Shown: positions 8,188-20,239, counted from the stretch's first letter. The stretch is DNA of 64,000 nucleotides from Pollenia angustigena (GCA_930367215.1 OV884059.1:34401882-34465881); one strand, 5' to 3'. Notes: generated by a model not told the origin, from the sequence alone. Program-made: numbers and translations.

Positions 8188-10841
8188 TTATCGCTCATCT
8201 AATTGGATAAGTGCTGCAGTGTCTCTTCTTCTTAAGCGAGTGTGGCCGCTATCATTTAAAATATTTCGTGCTAGTGGGTTCGGGTGCAATTCGAGCCTTT
8301 TTAAGTATTTTACTGCATATTTCGTAATCATAGTTTTAACTAATGGAACATTGAGATCCTTGTGAATATTTGAGTTTTTAACATACCAAGGGGCAGCTGT
8401 GATTATTCGAAGTAGTTTATTTTGGCGCCTTTGAATTTTTTCGATATTAGAGGCCGAGGCAGTGCCCCATAACTGAATATAGCACCCGATTGGTTTTAAG
8501 ATGGAGTTGTAAAGAAGAAGTTTGCAGTCGAGACTAAGGACAGAGTTTCTTCCAATAAGCCAATGAATTTGGGTGGCTTTTAGTTTCATTTGAGTTAATT
8601 TTGCCTCTATATGGCTTTTCCACGTTAAACGGCGATCTAGATGAATACCGAGGTATTTTACATGCGAATTTTGAGGTATTATTTGATTATTGATTTTAAT
8701 AGGGGGGCATGATTCCCGACGCAAGGTGAATGTTATATGTACGCATTTTTGCTCATTGACCTCTATCCTCCATTGCTTTAACCATAGTTCGAGTTGAAAT
8801 ATATGATCCTGTAGGTATCGAGATGCTTCTTGACGGTTTTCGTGCACGCTCAAAAAAGCTGTATCATCAGCAAATGTTGAAGTTTGTGTGTAGTTGTTTG
8901 TTGGCATATCCGAGGTATATATTAAGTATAAAAGTGGGCCCAGGATGCTTCCCAGAGGGACTCCAGCGTCAATTTGCTGAGGAGACCTTAAATAATCACC
9001 TTCTTTAATAATAAACTTTCGACCGACTAGGTAGCTTTCTAACAGCTTGTGTGTGTTTACTGGTAAGTTTAGCTTCAATTTATGTAATAAGCCTTCATGC
9101 CAGACTTTATCGAAAGCTTGAGAAACATCGATGAAGAGAGCGGAACAATATTTTTTTCTTCAAAGGCTTTTCTTATTGCGTTTACTATACGATGGGTTTG
9201 CTCAATTGTGCTGTGTTCTCTTCTAAAGCCGAATTGGTGGTTAGGAATACATCTATTGTCATTTAAAATTGGGGTTAATTTTGACGCTAACAGCTTCTCA
9301 AACAGCTTTGATATATTAGAAAGTAAGCTTATAGGCCTATATGACTCAACTTTTGTGTGATCCTTTCCAGGTTTAGGTATCATGGTGACTAAGGAGACCT
9401 TCCACTTTTGAGGATAGTATTCAAGGCGTAAAATAGCATTAAAAATTAAAAGAATAATTTTCTTTGCTATGTTGGGTAGCTCCAAAAGCATTTTGTTGCT
9501 GATCTTGTCAAAACCAGGAGCCTTCTTGGGGTTTAAATCACAAATAGCCTTTTCGATTTCTCTTATCTCAAATCTTAGCGGAACAGCTGCTCTAGCAGCA
9601 ACAGGTGGTAACTTGACCGCAATATCGTGAGATATATTTGGGGTAAATACGTTTTTTAAATGATTGACAAACAGATTTCCTTTTTCAACATCATTTCTTG
9701 CCCAACTTCCATTCAAGTTTCTTAATTGTGGTTTAGAGACAACTGGCCTTTTGAGATTTCTAGCTGCACGCCATAATGAGTAGTCTGATTGTGGGGTTGC
9801 ATCAAGTTCCTTAAGATATTTTTCCAGAGAAGCCGTTTTCTTAGTCTGCAGTAACTTTCTTAGTCTTTTTGTACTCTCTTTAAGTAAGTTCTTAAGTTGA
9901 GGGGATCTGTGCAATTGCCACTCTCTTCGAGCCCTCCTTTTTTCAGACAAAAGATGCTCGACATCTGTGGAATATATTTTAATAGTTTTTGTTTTTTTGG
10001 GGGCAATATTGGAATGTTGAACAGCTAGTTTCAGAAAACTGTCAAAATTGTCAATAGAGCGATCTACATAATCCGGTGTACTGAGCGGAATATTTTCTGT
10101 GCAATGGGTACTGAGATATTTTTTATATTTTAACCAATTAATTTGCGTAGCTGTCGTCGGAGGTACAATTCTATTGGGGTTCATTATAGTAACAATTGTA
10201 GGTGTGTGGTCGGAAGATAAATCTAGGGAGGCTTCAACTTGAATCGTTTCTATGGGAATGTTTTTAAGCACGCCGAAATCTATGACATCTGGAATTTTTT
10301 GATGATCAGTGGGCCAATATGTTGGTTGTCCGCTCGCTACCACATTTAAATCCATTTTAGAAATTATGTTTAATAAAATACGACCCTTTGGTGTTATAAG
10401 TCGCGACCCCCAGAGGGTATGTTAAGCGTTATAATCGCCAGCGGCTAGGAAACACGGTCCTAAAGATTTAAAATATTTACAATATTGGTCCTCCGATATT
10501 GAAAATCTAGGCGGGGAGTATAACGATGAAATTATTAGGTTTCTATTTAATTCCTCAACGCAAATGTTCGTTGCCTGGAGATAATCTTCACGATGATCAC
10601 ACATTAGGTAGTGTTTGACTCGGGCCTTTATTAAAATGGCAGAACCTCCACAAGCTCTATCTCGAGGGTCTTTGGTATCATATAGTATATAACCATTTAT
10701 TTTAAACGTATTTCTTGAGGTTAAATGAGTTTCAGAAATCATCATGACATCAATTTGTTTATTTTTAAGAAAGTATTCTAATTTATTTTTATGTTGGCGG
10801 ATGCCGTTTGCGTTCCAAAAACAAATTTTTAAACAGTTCAT
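8188..10841 (-). pseudogene. Jockey-like ORF2: endonuclease and reverse transcriptase, two breaks
   Basis: The frame starts at ATG 10841 with an APE-type endonuclease (FWNANGIRQ, MISETHLT, CGGSAILIK, SLYSPPR, GDYNA, later SSDHTP). The reverse transcriptase follows, with NPKKAPGFDKI, YRPISLL, HQFGFRREHST, AGVPLGSILGPLL and the catalytic FADDT near 8880. A C-terminal segment with KYLGIHLDRRLTWKSHI and LWG closes it. Two lesions are seen: an in-frame TAA at 10422-10424 just after GDYNA, and a one-base shift at an A7 run near 9150. Otherwise the protein is collinear over about 880 residues, so the copy is fairly young. Confidence 0.8.
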
Positions 10842-12328
10842 GGTTTGTTAAGTACAGCTTGCAATAACATCGATTGCATTCTAAGTATTTCCTGCTTCAT
10901 ATTACCCATTGTGTTCGTAAAATTATTTACCGTTTGCACTAATGTTTCCATGGTTTTTTCTAAACGACTTAAATTAGAAAATTGAGTTTAATCATTACTT
11001 GGCGAGGCACCTTGCATTGGCTCATGGTTTGATTTTAGGACGTTAGCGTAAGAGGTTCTGTTATTACTAGGCTGGGGGGCTTGAATTGCATTTGTGTTAA
11101 CCTGATTTGTTACCTGCATTTGAGGGGGAGTAGTTTTCGGTCCGACCGACTGCTTGACGATAGTATATACAGGGCATCCTCAATAATTGGCAGTGTGATT
11201 ACCGCCACAGTTGCTACATTTTTTTACGTTGGGGTCGGTTTTAGACTTGTCGCAAAGAACTGTTCCATGTAATTCACCACATACTACGCAAACAGGGGGT
11301 AAGTAGCAGTATGCCTTAGTATGGCCAAATTCCTGGCAGTTTAGACATTGAACAGCACCATTTCTTTTGTGCGGCTCCTCAATAGTTACCCTTCTGTACA
11401 GAATATATTTTAAATTATAAATTGGATGCGTTTCATTTTTTTTTTGAGCTTAACGTCGCCGGGTTCAAGCTCCACTCGAAATAGTGGTTGGGGATTTTTT
11501 CCCTATTTTTGATATTTGTTACGTTTTTGATTTTAAAGCCCTTCTCTTCCAAAAAAGCTTTAATTTCCCCTGGGTCTACGCATGAGTATATGCCCTTGAT
11601 TACTACCTGAAGACCTTTACTGCTCTTCAGTTGATACGTATAAAAGTTTTTATTCATAGTCTCAAATCTTGTGATTACCTTTCGAAAATCATCCTCGTGA
11701 TTCACCTGTATTTTAGTCTCGTTAATGATACCACGCTTTATTGCAGCTACATAAAAGGAATTTTCACCTATCACCGAAATTTAACTTTTTATTAACTCAT
11801 TAGAGTTTTGCTCTCTAAGGTATATCGGGGGTGGCTTAGACGATTTAATGACGTTTGGTGCTTCAGAGGATTCATCCTCCAGAATCGCGAAACGATTTTG
11901 TGTATTTATTTTATCAAAAGATGGTACTTTTGAGGCCGAAGCAACTGCTGCAGAGGTAGGGCTGCGTCCCCGTTTAAGCACTGTTATGTACCTGTCCATA
12001 CCAACTTGTACTGTAGGCTTTTGACAACTTTTTACAGGGGGGTTTTCCATTGCATTTGTGTTTAAGTTCATGGTATCATTTCCCACTAAATTTGTTTTTG
12101 ACGTCACGGCAATACTTGCTGGCCTGGCAGCACTTGTCACCAAATCTTGTTGTAGTTTTTTTAATGAGTCACTATCCACCGTTTGTGTAAATACCGAGGG
12201 TGAGAGGGAACGTGTTCGAGTAATTGGCTTAGCCGTTAGGTAGTTAATATTGTTTTGTTTTGTTTTATTTATTTCTGCATTATTTTCATTTGCATTAACT
12301 AAAACGTAAACGTTTCTTTCATTTTGTC
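10838..12328 (-). pseudogene. Jockey-like ORF1 (Gag-like, CCHC knuckles), several breaks
   Basis: This is the RNA-binding ORF1 protein of the LINE. A Ser/Pro-rich N-terminal part (12328-11781) is followed by a PRE_C2HC-like fold (FYTYQLKSSKGLQVVIKGI, then LEEKGFKIKNVTNI). Three zinc knuckles follow at 11360-11175 (CLNCQEFGHTKAYC, CVVCGELHGTVLC, CSNCGGNH) and a short coiled-coil-like tail ends at TGA 10838-10840. Breaks: TAA at about 11776, a shift in a 10-A run near 11440, TGA between the last knuckle residues near 11180, and TAA at 10988. The start is disrupted by the TTAA-flanked MITE; the apparent ATG at 12350 lies inside that MITE. Confidence 0.7.
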
Positions 12329-12332
12329 TTAA

Positions 12333-12800
12333 GGCGGAAGTACATAACACGCGTTAGTTCGTCGACAAGTATCATGCTTTTAAAAACTTTAGCGCGTAAA
12401 AAATTGCAAGTTACACAACACGCGTTACAAAAGCCATTCCTGTCAGCTGTTTTTTATTTGTTTACTTATTTGTGCATTAAAAACGGGTTCGAAAGTATAT
12501 CAAGATTTTGTTATTTTATTGAATTTATTCTTTTTATATAAATATTGTATGTTTTTTAAGCTCTTCAATAAGTTTTTCTTTCATGATTCACAAATTTGTT
12601 AAATTATTCTTTTTATTGTCAGCTGATTACTTGTCAAAAATACACAACGCGTTAAATAGTTCAAAGTTAACCAACTTTCCGGCGCAAACGCGTCAAAATA
12701 TTTTGCATGTAGCTTGTTCTATGAAAACACGCTAGTTTAACTTTTTTTGACAGAAGACGACAGAGCGCACGCGCACTAACGCGTGTTATGTACTTCTACC
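12333..12800. mobile_element. TTAA-flanked MITE, 468 bp, inside LINE ORF1
   Basis: TTAA stands at 12329-12332 and 12801-12804. The element ends are GGCGGAAGTACATAACACGC and the inverted ACGCGTGTTATGTACTTCTACC. A TTAA duplication suggests a piggyBac-type transposase, though the termini lack the usual CCC start. The arms are rich in CGCG and ACGCGTTA. It interrupts the start of the LINE ORF1. Confidence 0.65.
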
Positions 12801-13097
12801 TTAAGTGTTGTTTCACTGTTTGTACTCATGCAAAGAGTTGTTTTTGTTTTTCACCGTTTTGCTTTGCTTTAATATTTTTATTATTTATTGTATTTTACAA
12901 CAACAAAAGAAAAACAAGAATTTAAATGTTTTGTTCAGAATATGTATACACATGCATGAACATTCATACGTACATATATATTTTTACTGATTTATTTAAT
13001 TTAATTTGATCGTTTTAAATTGTTCACTATTATGTTAAATAATTTAATTAACAAAATATATTATTTTGTTTTTTTTTTAAGCGTCCATTCGCTGCTT

Positions 13098-13408
13098 AGT
13101 CTTAATTTACACATCTTTTGATGCTCAACTTCTTTTCAATTCCCTTTTAAAGATGCCAACATAATCACACGCAGCAATCGGTTTCAACTTTTTTCGGTTC
13201 AAAACAACAACAATTTCTTTAACAGCGAATCAAAGAGAAAAAGAAAAGAAAAAAATTACATGCAGCCATTGCTGGCATATACCAACGAATAAAAACACAA
13301 AGCTGACCGAGTACAGGCATTTCTGTACTAACCCCCATTCTTCTTTCTTCTCTCACCTAAAAACATAAGAGTTGAGCATCAAAAGATGAAACGTGTGAAA
13401 GTAGACTT
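13098..13408. mobile_element. MITE with imperfect terminal inverted repeats
   Basis: ACATCTTTTGATGCTCAACT near 13111 and its inverted counterpart GAGTTGAGCATCAAAAGATG near 13370 lie in ends of 30-40 bp that begin AGTCT. The interior holds AAAACAACAACAATTTCTTT and no frame. No clear TSD was found. Confidence 0.5.
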
Positions 13409-13433
13409 TGATTACAAAATCAAATGTGATTAA

Positions 13434-13975
13434 TTAATAGTTCAAATCGTATGCGGGGCTAAAAATACGCGTCTGTATCACAACATCCCAGGTCTTGTGA
13501 TTATTTCCAACTAAAATGGCAAGTTGGGCTTTCATATCCCGATTCTTACGTTCAACTGGATTTGCCTCAGGATGATAAACAGGAGTCAGTGTATGTTCAA
13601 GGTTTAAGCAGTAAACGACTTTCTGCATTACAGCTGAAACAAATTGAACGCCGTTGTCGCTGATAACTTTCCTAGGTATACCATACCGTAAAAATATTTC
13701 GTTGATTAAAGTTTTAGCGCATTCTTCAGCTGTAGCAATTTTTAAAGGAAAGAGTTCAACCCACCTACTAGCAATGTCTTCTATTATAAAAATCCATTGA
13801 AACCCATTTGGAGTGATAGGCAAGGATCCAAAGCGGTCGATTGCAATTACCTCAAATCTTTGGTTACATGATACCGTTTGGTAAAGACCTGCAGGTCTTA
13901 AGTTTGTTGCCTTGTATCTCTGGCATTCTATACATTCCTTTACATGTTTTTCAATGTCTTTTCTTATTCCAGGCC
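13434..13975 (-). pseudogene. Ty3/Gypsy integrase zinc-binding and core domains (element 1)
   Basis: Integrase joins the cDNA to host DNA. This minus-strand frame has the second half of the HHCC zinc motif (KHVKECIECQRYK) and the catalytic core, with D in AIDRFG, D in ISDNGVQF and E in NPVERKNRD (D-D-E). It follows Gag-protease at 13964 in a different frame: the junction deletes all of RT and nearly all of RNase H. The frame ends in unrelated sequence at about 13465, and the rest of the integrase is at 7436-8034. Confidence 0.8.
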
Positions 13976-15721
13976 CTCCCCCTGAAGCAAAACTGGCCCT
14001 AGTGCGTAGCGACTAGCATCCAGATTTATGCCATCAGATTCTTTTAATATTTTTATATCTAGGGAAAATAAAGATGTAAAATAATCATCCGTGTCTTCTA
14101 CTTTGCGTGTCTTGATTGGTGATGTAGTGGTGCCGGAAAAGTTTTCATTCATATCCGTTTTTCTTCTAAATATTGGTTGAATGTATTGTGGGGAGTAATC
14201 GGAACGATCTGCCGATTTTTGTTGAGCTATTAAACCACTTGCCTTAAACTTTTCCTGCAATAATTTCTCAATAGCATATGTTGGGTCATCTTGGTAACAA
14301 AAAGTTGGAGTCTTTGGTAATGGTGGGGAATATATCTTTGGTTTGTTGTATTTCGGAGTCCCATGGATAGGTGACAAAACGTTTTTACCTTCGGCGAATG
14401 CTATGAATGCCGACATCTCTTTTACCGCTTTTGTACATGGCGAAGCCTCCTCGGTAACCTGCATTGAATAAATTGGTGTTGATCTTGAATTTACGAATGC
14501 GAACTTTTGTTTGGGTTGATCCTCAAAATACCAATATTTCTGAGCCATATTGAGCACAATACCAGCTTGTTCGAGAAAATCGGCGCCAAGAAGTGTTCTG
14601 TTTTTGGTAGCATTCGGTAAGTATATAAGTCTTATTTTACGTACACGTTTCCCAATTGATATATCGCAAATTGTGGACATCACTTTGTTCGTAGAAACGG
14701 AACCATCGGCCAGGGTGACTTCAGCATTTACATCCTGAAAAATGCACTTATTCAAAGTGAGTATATTTTTTAGTTCCAAGCTGGCAACGCTGGTTTTAGC
14801 TCCACTATCAAATATAACTTCCCCTTTAAGACCGTATACCTCCACATGAGCTGCTGGTAGTGAATGTCCAATTATAGTAGACGAAATTGAGTTAAAGGAC
14901 AAATACTGCGGGCTCTCCTTACCATCAGAATTACAAGAAGGGCAGTTTGACCTATATACGCCAGGTGATCCACATCCGTAGCAAGAAAATGTAGGTTTTC
15001 TCATCAAATCAGGTTTTGGTTGTTGTTGCTGGATATTTGAAAATATTCCATCCTTTTGTTGTGTTGTCTGTAGAGCATTTTGTTGCTCATCGCGATTTTT
15101 CTTTTTGAAACACGTTTCTATGGAATGACCCTTTATTCGGCAAAAACTACAGCGGTTTGTTTGAACTTCCTCCTTATCTTCGTTAATACTCGTCTTCATA
15201 GGTCGGGATTCGGCAAAAAACATTTCTGCTTCACGGCTGGCAGAAATAAGAGCTTCAAATGACGTTATATTTTCACGCCGTACACGCTCCCTTATATTGA
15301 GATTAAAGAGACCATACAACAAGTTTAATTGTATAGTTTCACTCGGAGGCGTTTTAAGCTGGGCGAAAAGAAGTCTCTTCTTGCATATAAAACTGTCAGT
15401 GGGCTCATTCCGTTGTTGTTTTGTTTCAAACAAATTGGAAAAAATGCGCCAGTCGGGAACAGGAGGAGTAAACGTACTTCGAATGAGTGCGGTAGCCTGC
15501 TCAAACGTATTTACGGTATCCTTAACTCCAATCCACCACGATGCAGCATAATCCTCTAATAGAAGTGGCATTCCACGTAAGGAATCAGCGTCAGAAATCC
15601 TCTCAATGTCTTTAAAGACACTAATTGCTGCTAAAAATTCCTCTACTGCGGCGGGATCTCTCTGTCCCTTAAAACGAGCGGTGCAACTGGTAAATGATCC
15701 ACCCCTGGCATTTCTACCCAT
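13964..15721 (-). pseudogene. Ty3/Gypsy Gag-protease, RT deleted (element 1)
   Basis: A long frame from ATG 15721. It contains a Gag capsid-like region with AASWWIGV and a FSNLFETKQQ segment (residues about 60-150), and two zinc knuckles (CSFCRIKGHSIETC; CYGCGSPGVYRSNC, an atypical one). An aspartic protease follows with the catalytic VIFDSGAKTS and the flap-side LLGADFLEQAG. After a variable linker it jumps to the first residues of RNase H (LDASRYALGPVLLQG) and stops. RT is absent, so this is a deletion derivative that could move only in trans. The frame is open further upstream to 15742, where another element interrupts Gag. Confidence 0.75.
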
Positions 15722-16287
15722 TGCGGCTAGTATTTGCTGGAACAAAAAAATTCATAGGTAAAATTACCTAAGAATATGGTATAAAATTCACTAAGCGCAA
15801 GGGTAGCATGGCAGTATCTAAGTTTCTTAGGTAATAAAACGTTTAACTTAGGTAATTTCTATGTTCGAAAAAGTATCTAATAATTTTGTTAAAATTACAA
15901 AGAAACTTTGGAAATTTACCAATGATAGCAAAGTTAGTTTATATTTTTATTTTAGAAAAGTTATCTAAGTTAAATTTTGTACAAGAACATAGGTTTTAGG
16001 TAAATAAATAAAAAAGCATTTTTAAAAAAACTATATACTTTTTTAACCTTTTTAATTTCATAATATGTATTTTATTTATCAATTCATAATGTGTATCAAT
16101 TAATTTAATAATTTACTGAAACTTTTTGTTGTTTCTTAAAGTTCCGGGCTGTTTTTTGGGCTCATTTGAGGCCAAAGGATTAAAACTAATCTTGTCTTGG
16201 AAATCCTTATTGATCCAGCATCGTGTCGTCCTAATTAATAATCTTCAATAAAAGTAATAAATAATTATTGGTTTTATTGTAAATATA

Positions 16288-16540
16288 TCGACCCCTTTGC
16301 GCGAAATGATCGTATATGCCAATTTTTTTGAAATTGAGTTTTTGATGCAATCTTGTTCTACATTCAAAGAGACGTCACCTGACAAAATGTTATAGGCGAA
16401 TTCCACTTCGTTGCTCCAAAAATTGAATGTATATTTTAATATTGATATTGCAAGCGAAAGCAGAGAAAAGTAGAGGAAAGTGGCTGTCCTGTAAAATTTG
16501 GTTTTTGTAACATACGATAATTTCACGCAAAGGGGTCGAT
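16288..16540. mobile_element. MITE, TCGACCCCTTTGCG ends
   Basis: TCGACCCCTTTGCGCGAAAT on the left mirrors the right end TTTCACGCAAAGGGGTCGA. The match continues about 35 bp inwards. Flanking bases are ATA on both sides, compatible with a TA or short AT-rich TSD. Non-coding. Confidence 0.65.
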
Positions 16541-16639
16541 ATTCTGTCTTGTTTTTTTTTAAAGTTCAGCGGAGTTCTTTGTCCTTTGTTAATAATACTC
16601 ACTTACATGCGTTGTATTTTTATCCTTTATTGAATAGTT

Positions 16640-17181
16640 GGGGGTGCTTTAATACCATGTGAGATAAGGCCATGATGGCTTTATCTCTCATTCAATAGGG
16701 AGATAAATGCTTTTTTGTATTTTTTTTTCATTTGAATGGGAGATAAAGCCATCATGGCCTTAGCTGACATTAGCAATATTAGAAATTGGCTTTATCTCTT
16801 ATTTCAGTTCCGGAAACACTAAAGTTAAGTATTGAAATCTGGCTTCACATACTAAACTTTTTCTGCGTGGGGTTTTTCCTCCAGTAGGGCGCGGCAGGTG
16901 GCTTCGCTGAATAAAGTTTTCCTGCGTGCGTCACAAGAATAAAAAAAGGTTTTTTAATGATAACTAAGGATTTTCCCTTTTACAGAATGTTAACACCATG
17001 CATAACAATATTCTGAAAAAATATGGCTTTATCTCTCATTTGCGAAAAAAATATGGCAAAATTTTAAATATGACCTTACCTCTCAATGATTGGGCAATAA
17101 GGCCATTATGGCTTTATCTCCCATTCAATTCAGCAATAAAGCCATAATGGCCTTATCTCACATGGTTTTAAAGCAACCCCC
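16640..17181. mobile_element. hAT-like MITE, 542 bp
   Basis: Ends GGGGGTGCTTTAATACCATG and the inverted CATGGTTTTAAAGCAACCCCC. Perfect 8-bp TSD GAATAGTT at 16632-16639 and 17182-17189. Inside, GATAAGGCCATGATGGCTTT and its complements recur at least six times on both strands, mostly near the ends, resembling transposase binding repeats. Confidence 0.85.
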
Positions 17182-17530
17182 GAATAGTTTTTAATTAAAT
17201 TTTTTTAATTTTATATTTAAAAATTCTAAATTCAAATTTATATTTGAATGTTTTTTTTTCACAATTGAAAAATAAAATAAACATACATACATATTATAAA
17301 AAAATTCGAAGAAGATACCTGACCCAATTAGTAATATTAACAAAAAATTTAGGCAATACTTATTGTATAAATTACCAATTATTAAAGACAATAAAACTTA
17401 GTTTTTTCTTTTTATATAAAAATAAATTACCTATGCACGCCTTGGTAAAATTACCTAAATTATTTTTTTGTGTGTAGGCTGTCAGCTTCAATTTTAACTT
17501 TTGGCGGCGTTACGTTTTCTTCGTTGGGCC

Positions 17531-17672
17531 AAATTGTATTTTAACCTTTGGTAGATCGAAATTTGCTTTTCTGAATAATTATCCATTTTTAATTGATTTT
17601 ACGTGTTTTTCCTTACTTCTGCTTTCTCGTACTTTTGTCAAGAATTCTTCTTGAAGTCGAAAGTACATTTTT
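17531..17672. repeat. Inverted segment at the head of the 568-bp array
   Basis: These 142 bases are the reverse complement of 18119-18257 (and of 18687-18825) in the downstream units. The segment is bounded by AAATTGTATTTTAAC on the left and the complementary GTTAAAATACAATTT on the right. Inverted repeats at both edges would permit local inversion of the segment. Confidence 0.8.
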
Positions 17673-19150
17673 TGTTAAAATACAATTTGGTTTAAGGATT
17701 GATGTTTGACTATTGACGTCAGCAGTCGTCGATGGCTGCGAGTGTAAGACGGCAAATCCATCTGAGGAGATCGAGTGGTTGCGATCGAAACATGTCATGG
17801 TAACCTGCCGGCCGGGGTTCGAGCCCCAGCCACGTCAAGAATGAAAAATTATCAATAACAATTTTAACTAATTTTCGTGTTGTAAAATTCCCATCTTCAT
17901 AAAAATAATTTAATGAAAATTAAATTTGATGAACTTAAGCCTGATTATAAAAATACTTAAAATTTGGATTAAAAACCATAAATAGTTCAACAAAATAACC
18001 ACAATACTGATTATTGTTTAAGCTAAGGCACGAGCTCTATGTGTTCATTTGTCCTTCAAGTTGTGCTAAAAAAAAAGGTCAACAAAAAAGAACGACAAAA
18101 ATTAAAAAACAAACAAAAAATGTACTTTCGACTTCAAGAAGAATTCTTGACAAAAGTACGAGAAAGCAGAAGTAAGGAAAACACGTAAAATCAATTAAAA
18201 ATGGATAATTATTCAGAAAAGCAAATTTCGATCTACCAAAGGTTAAAATACAATTTGGTTTAAGGATTGATGTTTGACTATTGACGTCAGCAGTCGTCGA
18301 TGGCTGCGAGTGTAAGACGGCAAATCCATCTGAGGAGATCGAGTGGTTGCGATCGAAACATGTCATGGTAACCTGCCGGCCGGGGTTCGAGCCCCAGCCA
18401 CGTCAAGAATGAAAAATTATCAACAACAATTTTAACTAATTTTCGTGTTGTAAAATTCCTTTCTTCATAAAAATAATTTAATGAAAATTAAATTTGATGA
18501 ACTTAAGCCTGATTATAAAAATACTTAAAATTTGGATTAAAAACCATAAATAGTTCAACAAAATAACCACAATACTGATTATTGTTTAAGCTAAGGCACG
18601 AGCTCTATGTGTTCATTTGTCCTTCAAGTTGTGCTAAAAAAAAAGGTCAACAAAAAAGAACGACAAAAATTAAAAAACAAACAAAAAATTTACTTTCGAC
18701 TTCAAGAAGAATTCTTGACAAAAGTACGAGAAAGCAGAAGTAAGGAAAACACGTAAAATCAATTAAAAATGGATAATTATTCAGAAAAGCAAATTTCGAT
18801 CTACCAAAGGTTAAAATACAATTTGGTTTAAGGATTGATGTTTGACTATTGACGTCAGCAGTCGTCGATGGCTGCGAGTGTAAGACGGCAAATCCATCTG
18901 AGGAGATCGAGTGGTTGCGATCGAAACATGTCATGGTAACCTGCCGGCCGGGGTTCGAGCCCCAGCCACGTCAAGAATGAAAAATTATCAACAACAATTT
19001 TAACTAATTTTCGTGTTGTAAAATTCCTTTCTTCATAAAAATAATTTAATGAAAATTAAATTTGATGAACTTAAGCCTGATTATAAAAATACTTAAAATT
19101 TGGATTAAAAACCATAAATAGTTCAACAAAATAACCACAATACTGATTAT
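17673..19150. repeat. Tandem array, 568-bp units with tRNA-like B box
   Basis: Three copies of a block around CATGTCATGGTAACCTGCCG are spaced exactly 568 bp apart (near 17790, 18358, 18926). Each has GGGGTTCGAGCCCC, a good RNA polymerase III B box in a short self-pairing loop, and a weaker A-box-like TGGCTGCGAGTG about 80 bp before. The units differ by few bases. A tRNA-derived SINE core amplified in tandem is one reading; a satellite that captured one is another. Short frames here are by-products. Confidence 0.75.
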
Positions 19151-19285
19151 TTTAATTAATTATTTAAAAAAGTGACCTTAAGCTTAAATAATTTAATAAA
19201 GTATAAAATTTAAAAATTTGTATCTAATCTACTATCCAATTGGAACGCATCGACTTAAAAATAGGGTAACTTGACATGAAATCCC

Positions 19286-19323
<38 letters not shown>

Positions 19324-20051
19324 ATATTGGTTCCTTTTGTTCATATACGAAGCAGAGGGCTTATTTTTAAAAGAATGATAGTGGAACAGGGTAAAAACAG
19401 AGTAACAAGTTAAAAAAATATTGTCTTGGAGAGTAAACTTCTTTTGGATTTGGTATCCCTCTAAAAGCCTTATGCCGCGTTGGATTGTTCTTCAAAAAAT
19501 CAAACTAAAAATTCTTCCCCTGAATCCAATAATGAAGTATTCATATAGTTACTATTTAAACGATGTTTTATTATCATTATAATCATTTTATAATTTTTCA
19601 AGGACATTAAAGTCCGATTTATGTAGCAAATCAGTTTTTGATAAACTTGTACATAGCGTAACGCTATAAATTAAAGTATAAGTAAGTTTTTTGTTAATTT
19701 TAAACTTAGCAACAAGATTCATTAGACTGTAGTTTATATTCTTTCTTTTTATTAAATTATGTATGAAAAGATATGTTCAACACTCGCCGACGAATGTAGT
19801 ATAGACAATATGCATTTGGCAATTCTGCTGATATTTGGAAACCAATTTTTATTAATTTTATTTTTCAGTTTTCCAACCCTAGACCAAAAAGCTTCAATGT
19901 TAAATGTTAAAATATTTTAAATTGTACTAAGCATGTTATTGGAGTACTTCAGTTCTTTTGCAATGATAATAGTACTGAAAAAGTACAATTGTACTAACTT
20001 TATCATCCCTGATCCTCCACGTAAGTTTTTTTCGGTATATTTGCTTATCGT
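19151..20051. other. No gene; (TA)n microsatellite and a dispersed repeat
   Basis: A pure TA run lies at about 19288-19318. The 60 bp before it (CATCGACTTAAAAATAGGGT and neighbours) recur at about 31060-31120. The rest is AT-rich with no supported feature. Confidence 0.6.
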
Positions 20052-20086
20052 AGGGTAATGGGCCTTATTGCATAAAACCTTAAGGC
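20052..20086 (+). repeat. Terminal repeat matching the 28116 end of P-like remnants
   Basis: AGGGTAATGGGCCTTATTGC and the next 15 bases match, with three mismatches in 35, the inverse of 28082-28116. This would be the left terminus of a P-superfamily element. No matching 8-bp TSD is seen at the two ends, so they may belong to different insertions. Confidence 0.5.
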
Positions 20087-20239
20087 CTTATTAATAAAAT
20101 ATTTACGCTTTATAAAAGATATCAGAAGTATTTTTTTCATTTAAGAATTATTCAATTAACAAGATTTGGATTGTCGTGCTTAATTCCCAATATTTATTCT
20201 TGATAAAAACACAAATTTATTGTTGATGGGATAAGCTAT

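Larger units (their letters stand above)
8035..12830 (-). mobile_element. Jockey-clade LINE inserted in Gypsy element 1
   Basis: A non-LTR retrotransposon on the minus strand. ORF1 is about 12830-10838, ORF2 is 10841-8188, then a short 3' UTR and a 12-base poly(A) tail (poly-T on the plus strand at about 8035-8046). The tail directly follows Gypsy integrase sequence. ORF1 stop and ORF2 start overlap as ATGA at 10838-10841, usual in this clade. The 5' end lies between 12830 and 13100 and is not sharply visible. A MITE (12333-12800) splits the start of ORF1. Confidence 0.8.
15742..17478. mobile_element. DNA element with AGGTAATTTACC-type ends, interrupting Gag
   Basis: The left end (ACAAAAAAATTCATAGGTAA) and right end (complement of ACACAAAAAAATAATTTAGG) are related inverted repeats. 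The last 170 bp are found again at 31703-31882 with about 80% identity, so this is a family. It carries two nested insertions (16288-16540 and 16640-17181), leaving about 900 bp of its own. No transposase frame and no clear TSD. Confidence 0.5.

Noticed and set aside
12805..12990. Short frame after the TTAA MITE
   Set aside because: Antisense to the LINE 5' region, no motif.
18373..18400. Functional tRNA gene at the GGGGTTCGAGCCCC box
   Set aside because: No acceptor, D or anticodon stem can be paired upstream; only B-box-like sequence is present.
17613..18934. Repeated frame MTCFDRNHSISSDGF as a gene family
   Set aside because: Identical in all three units because the DNA is a tandem array; it reads through the B-box region in antisense.
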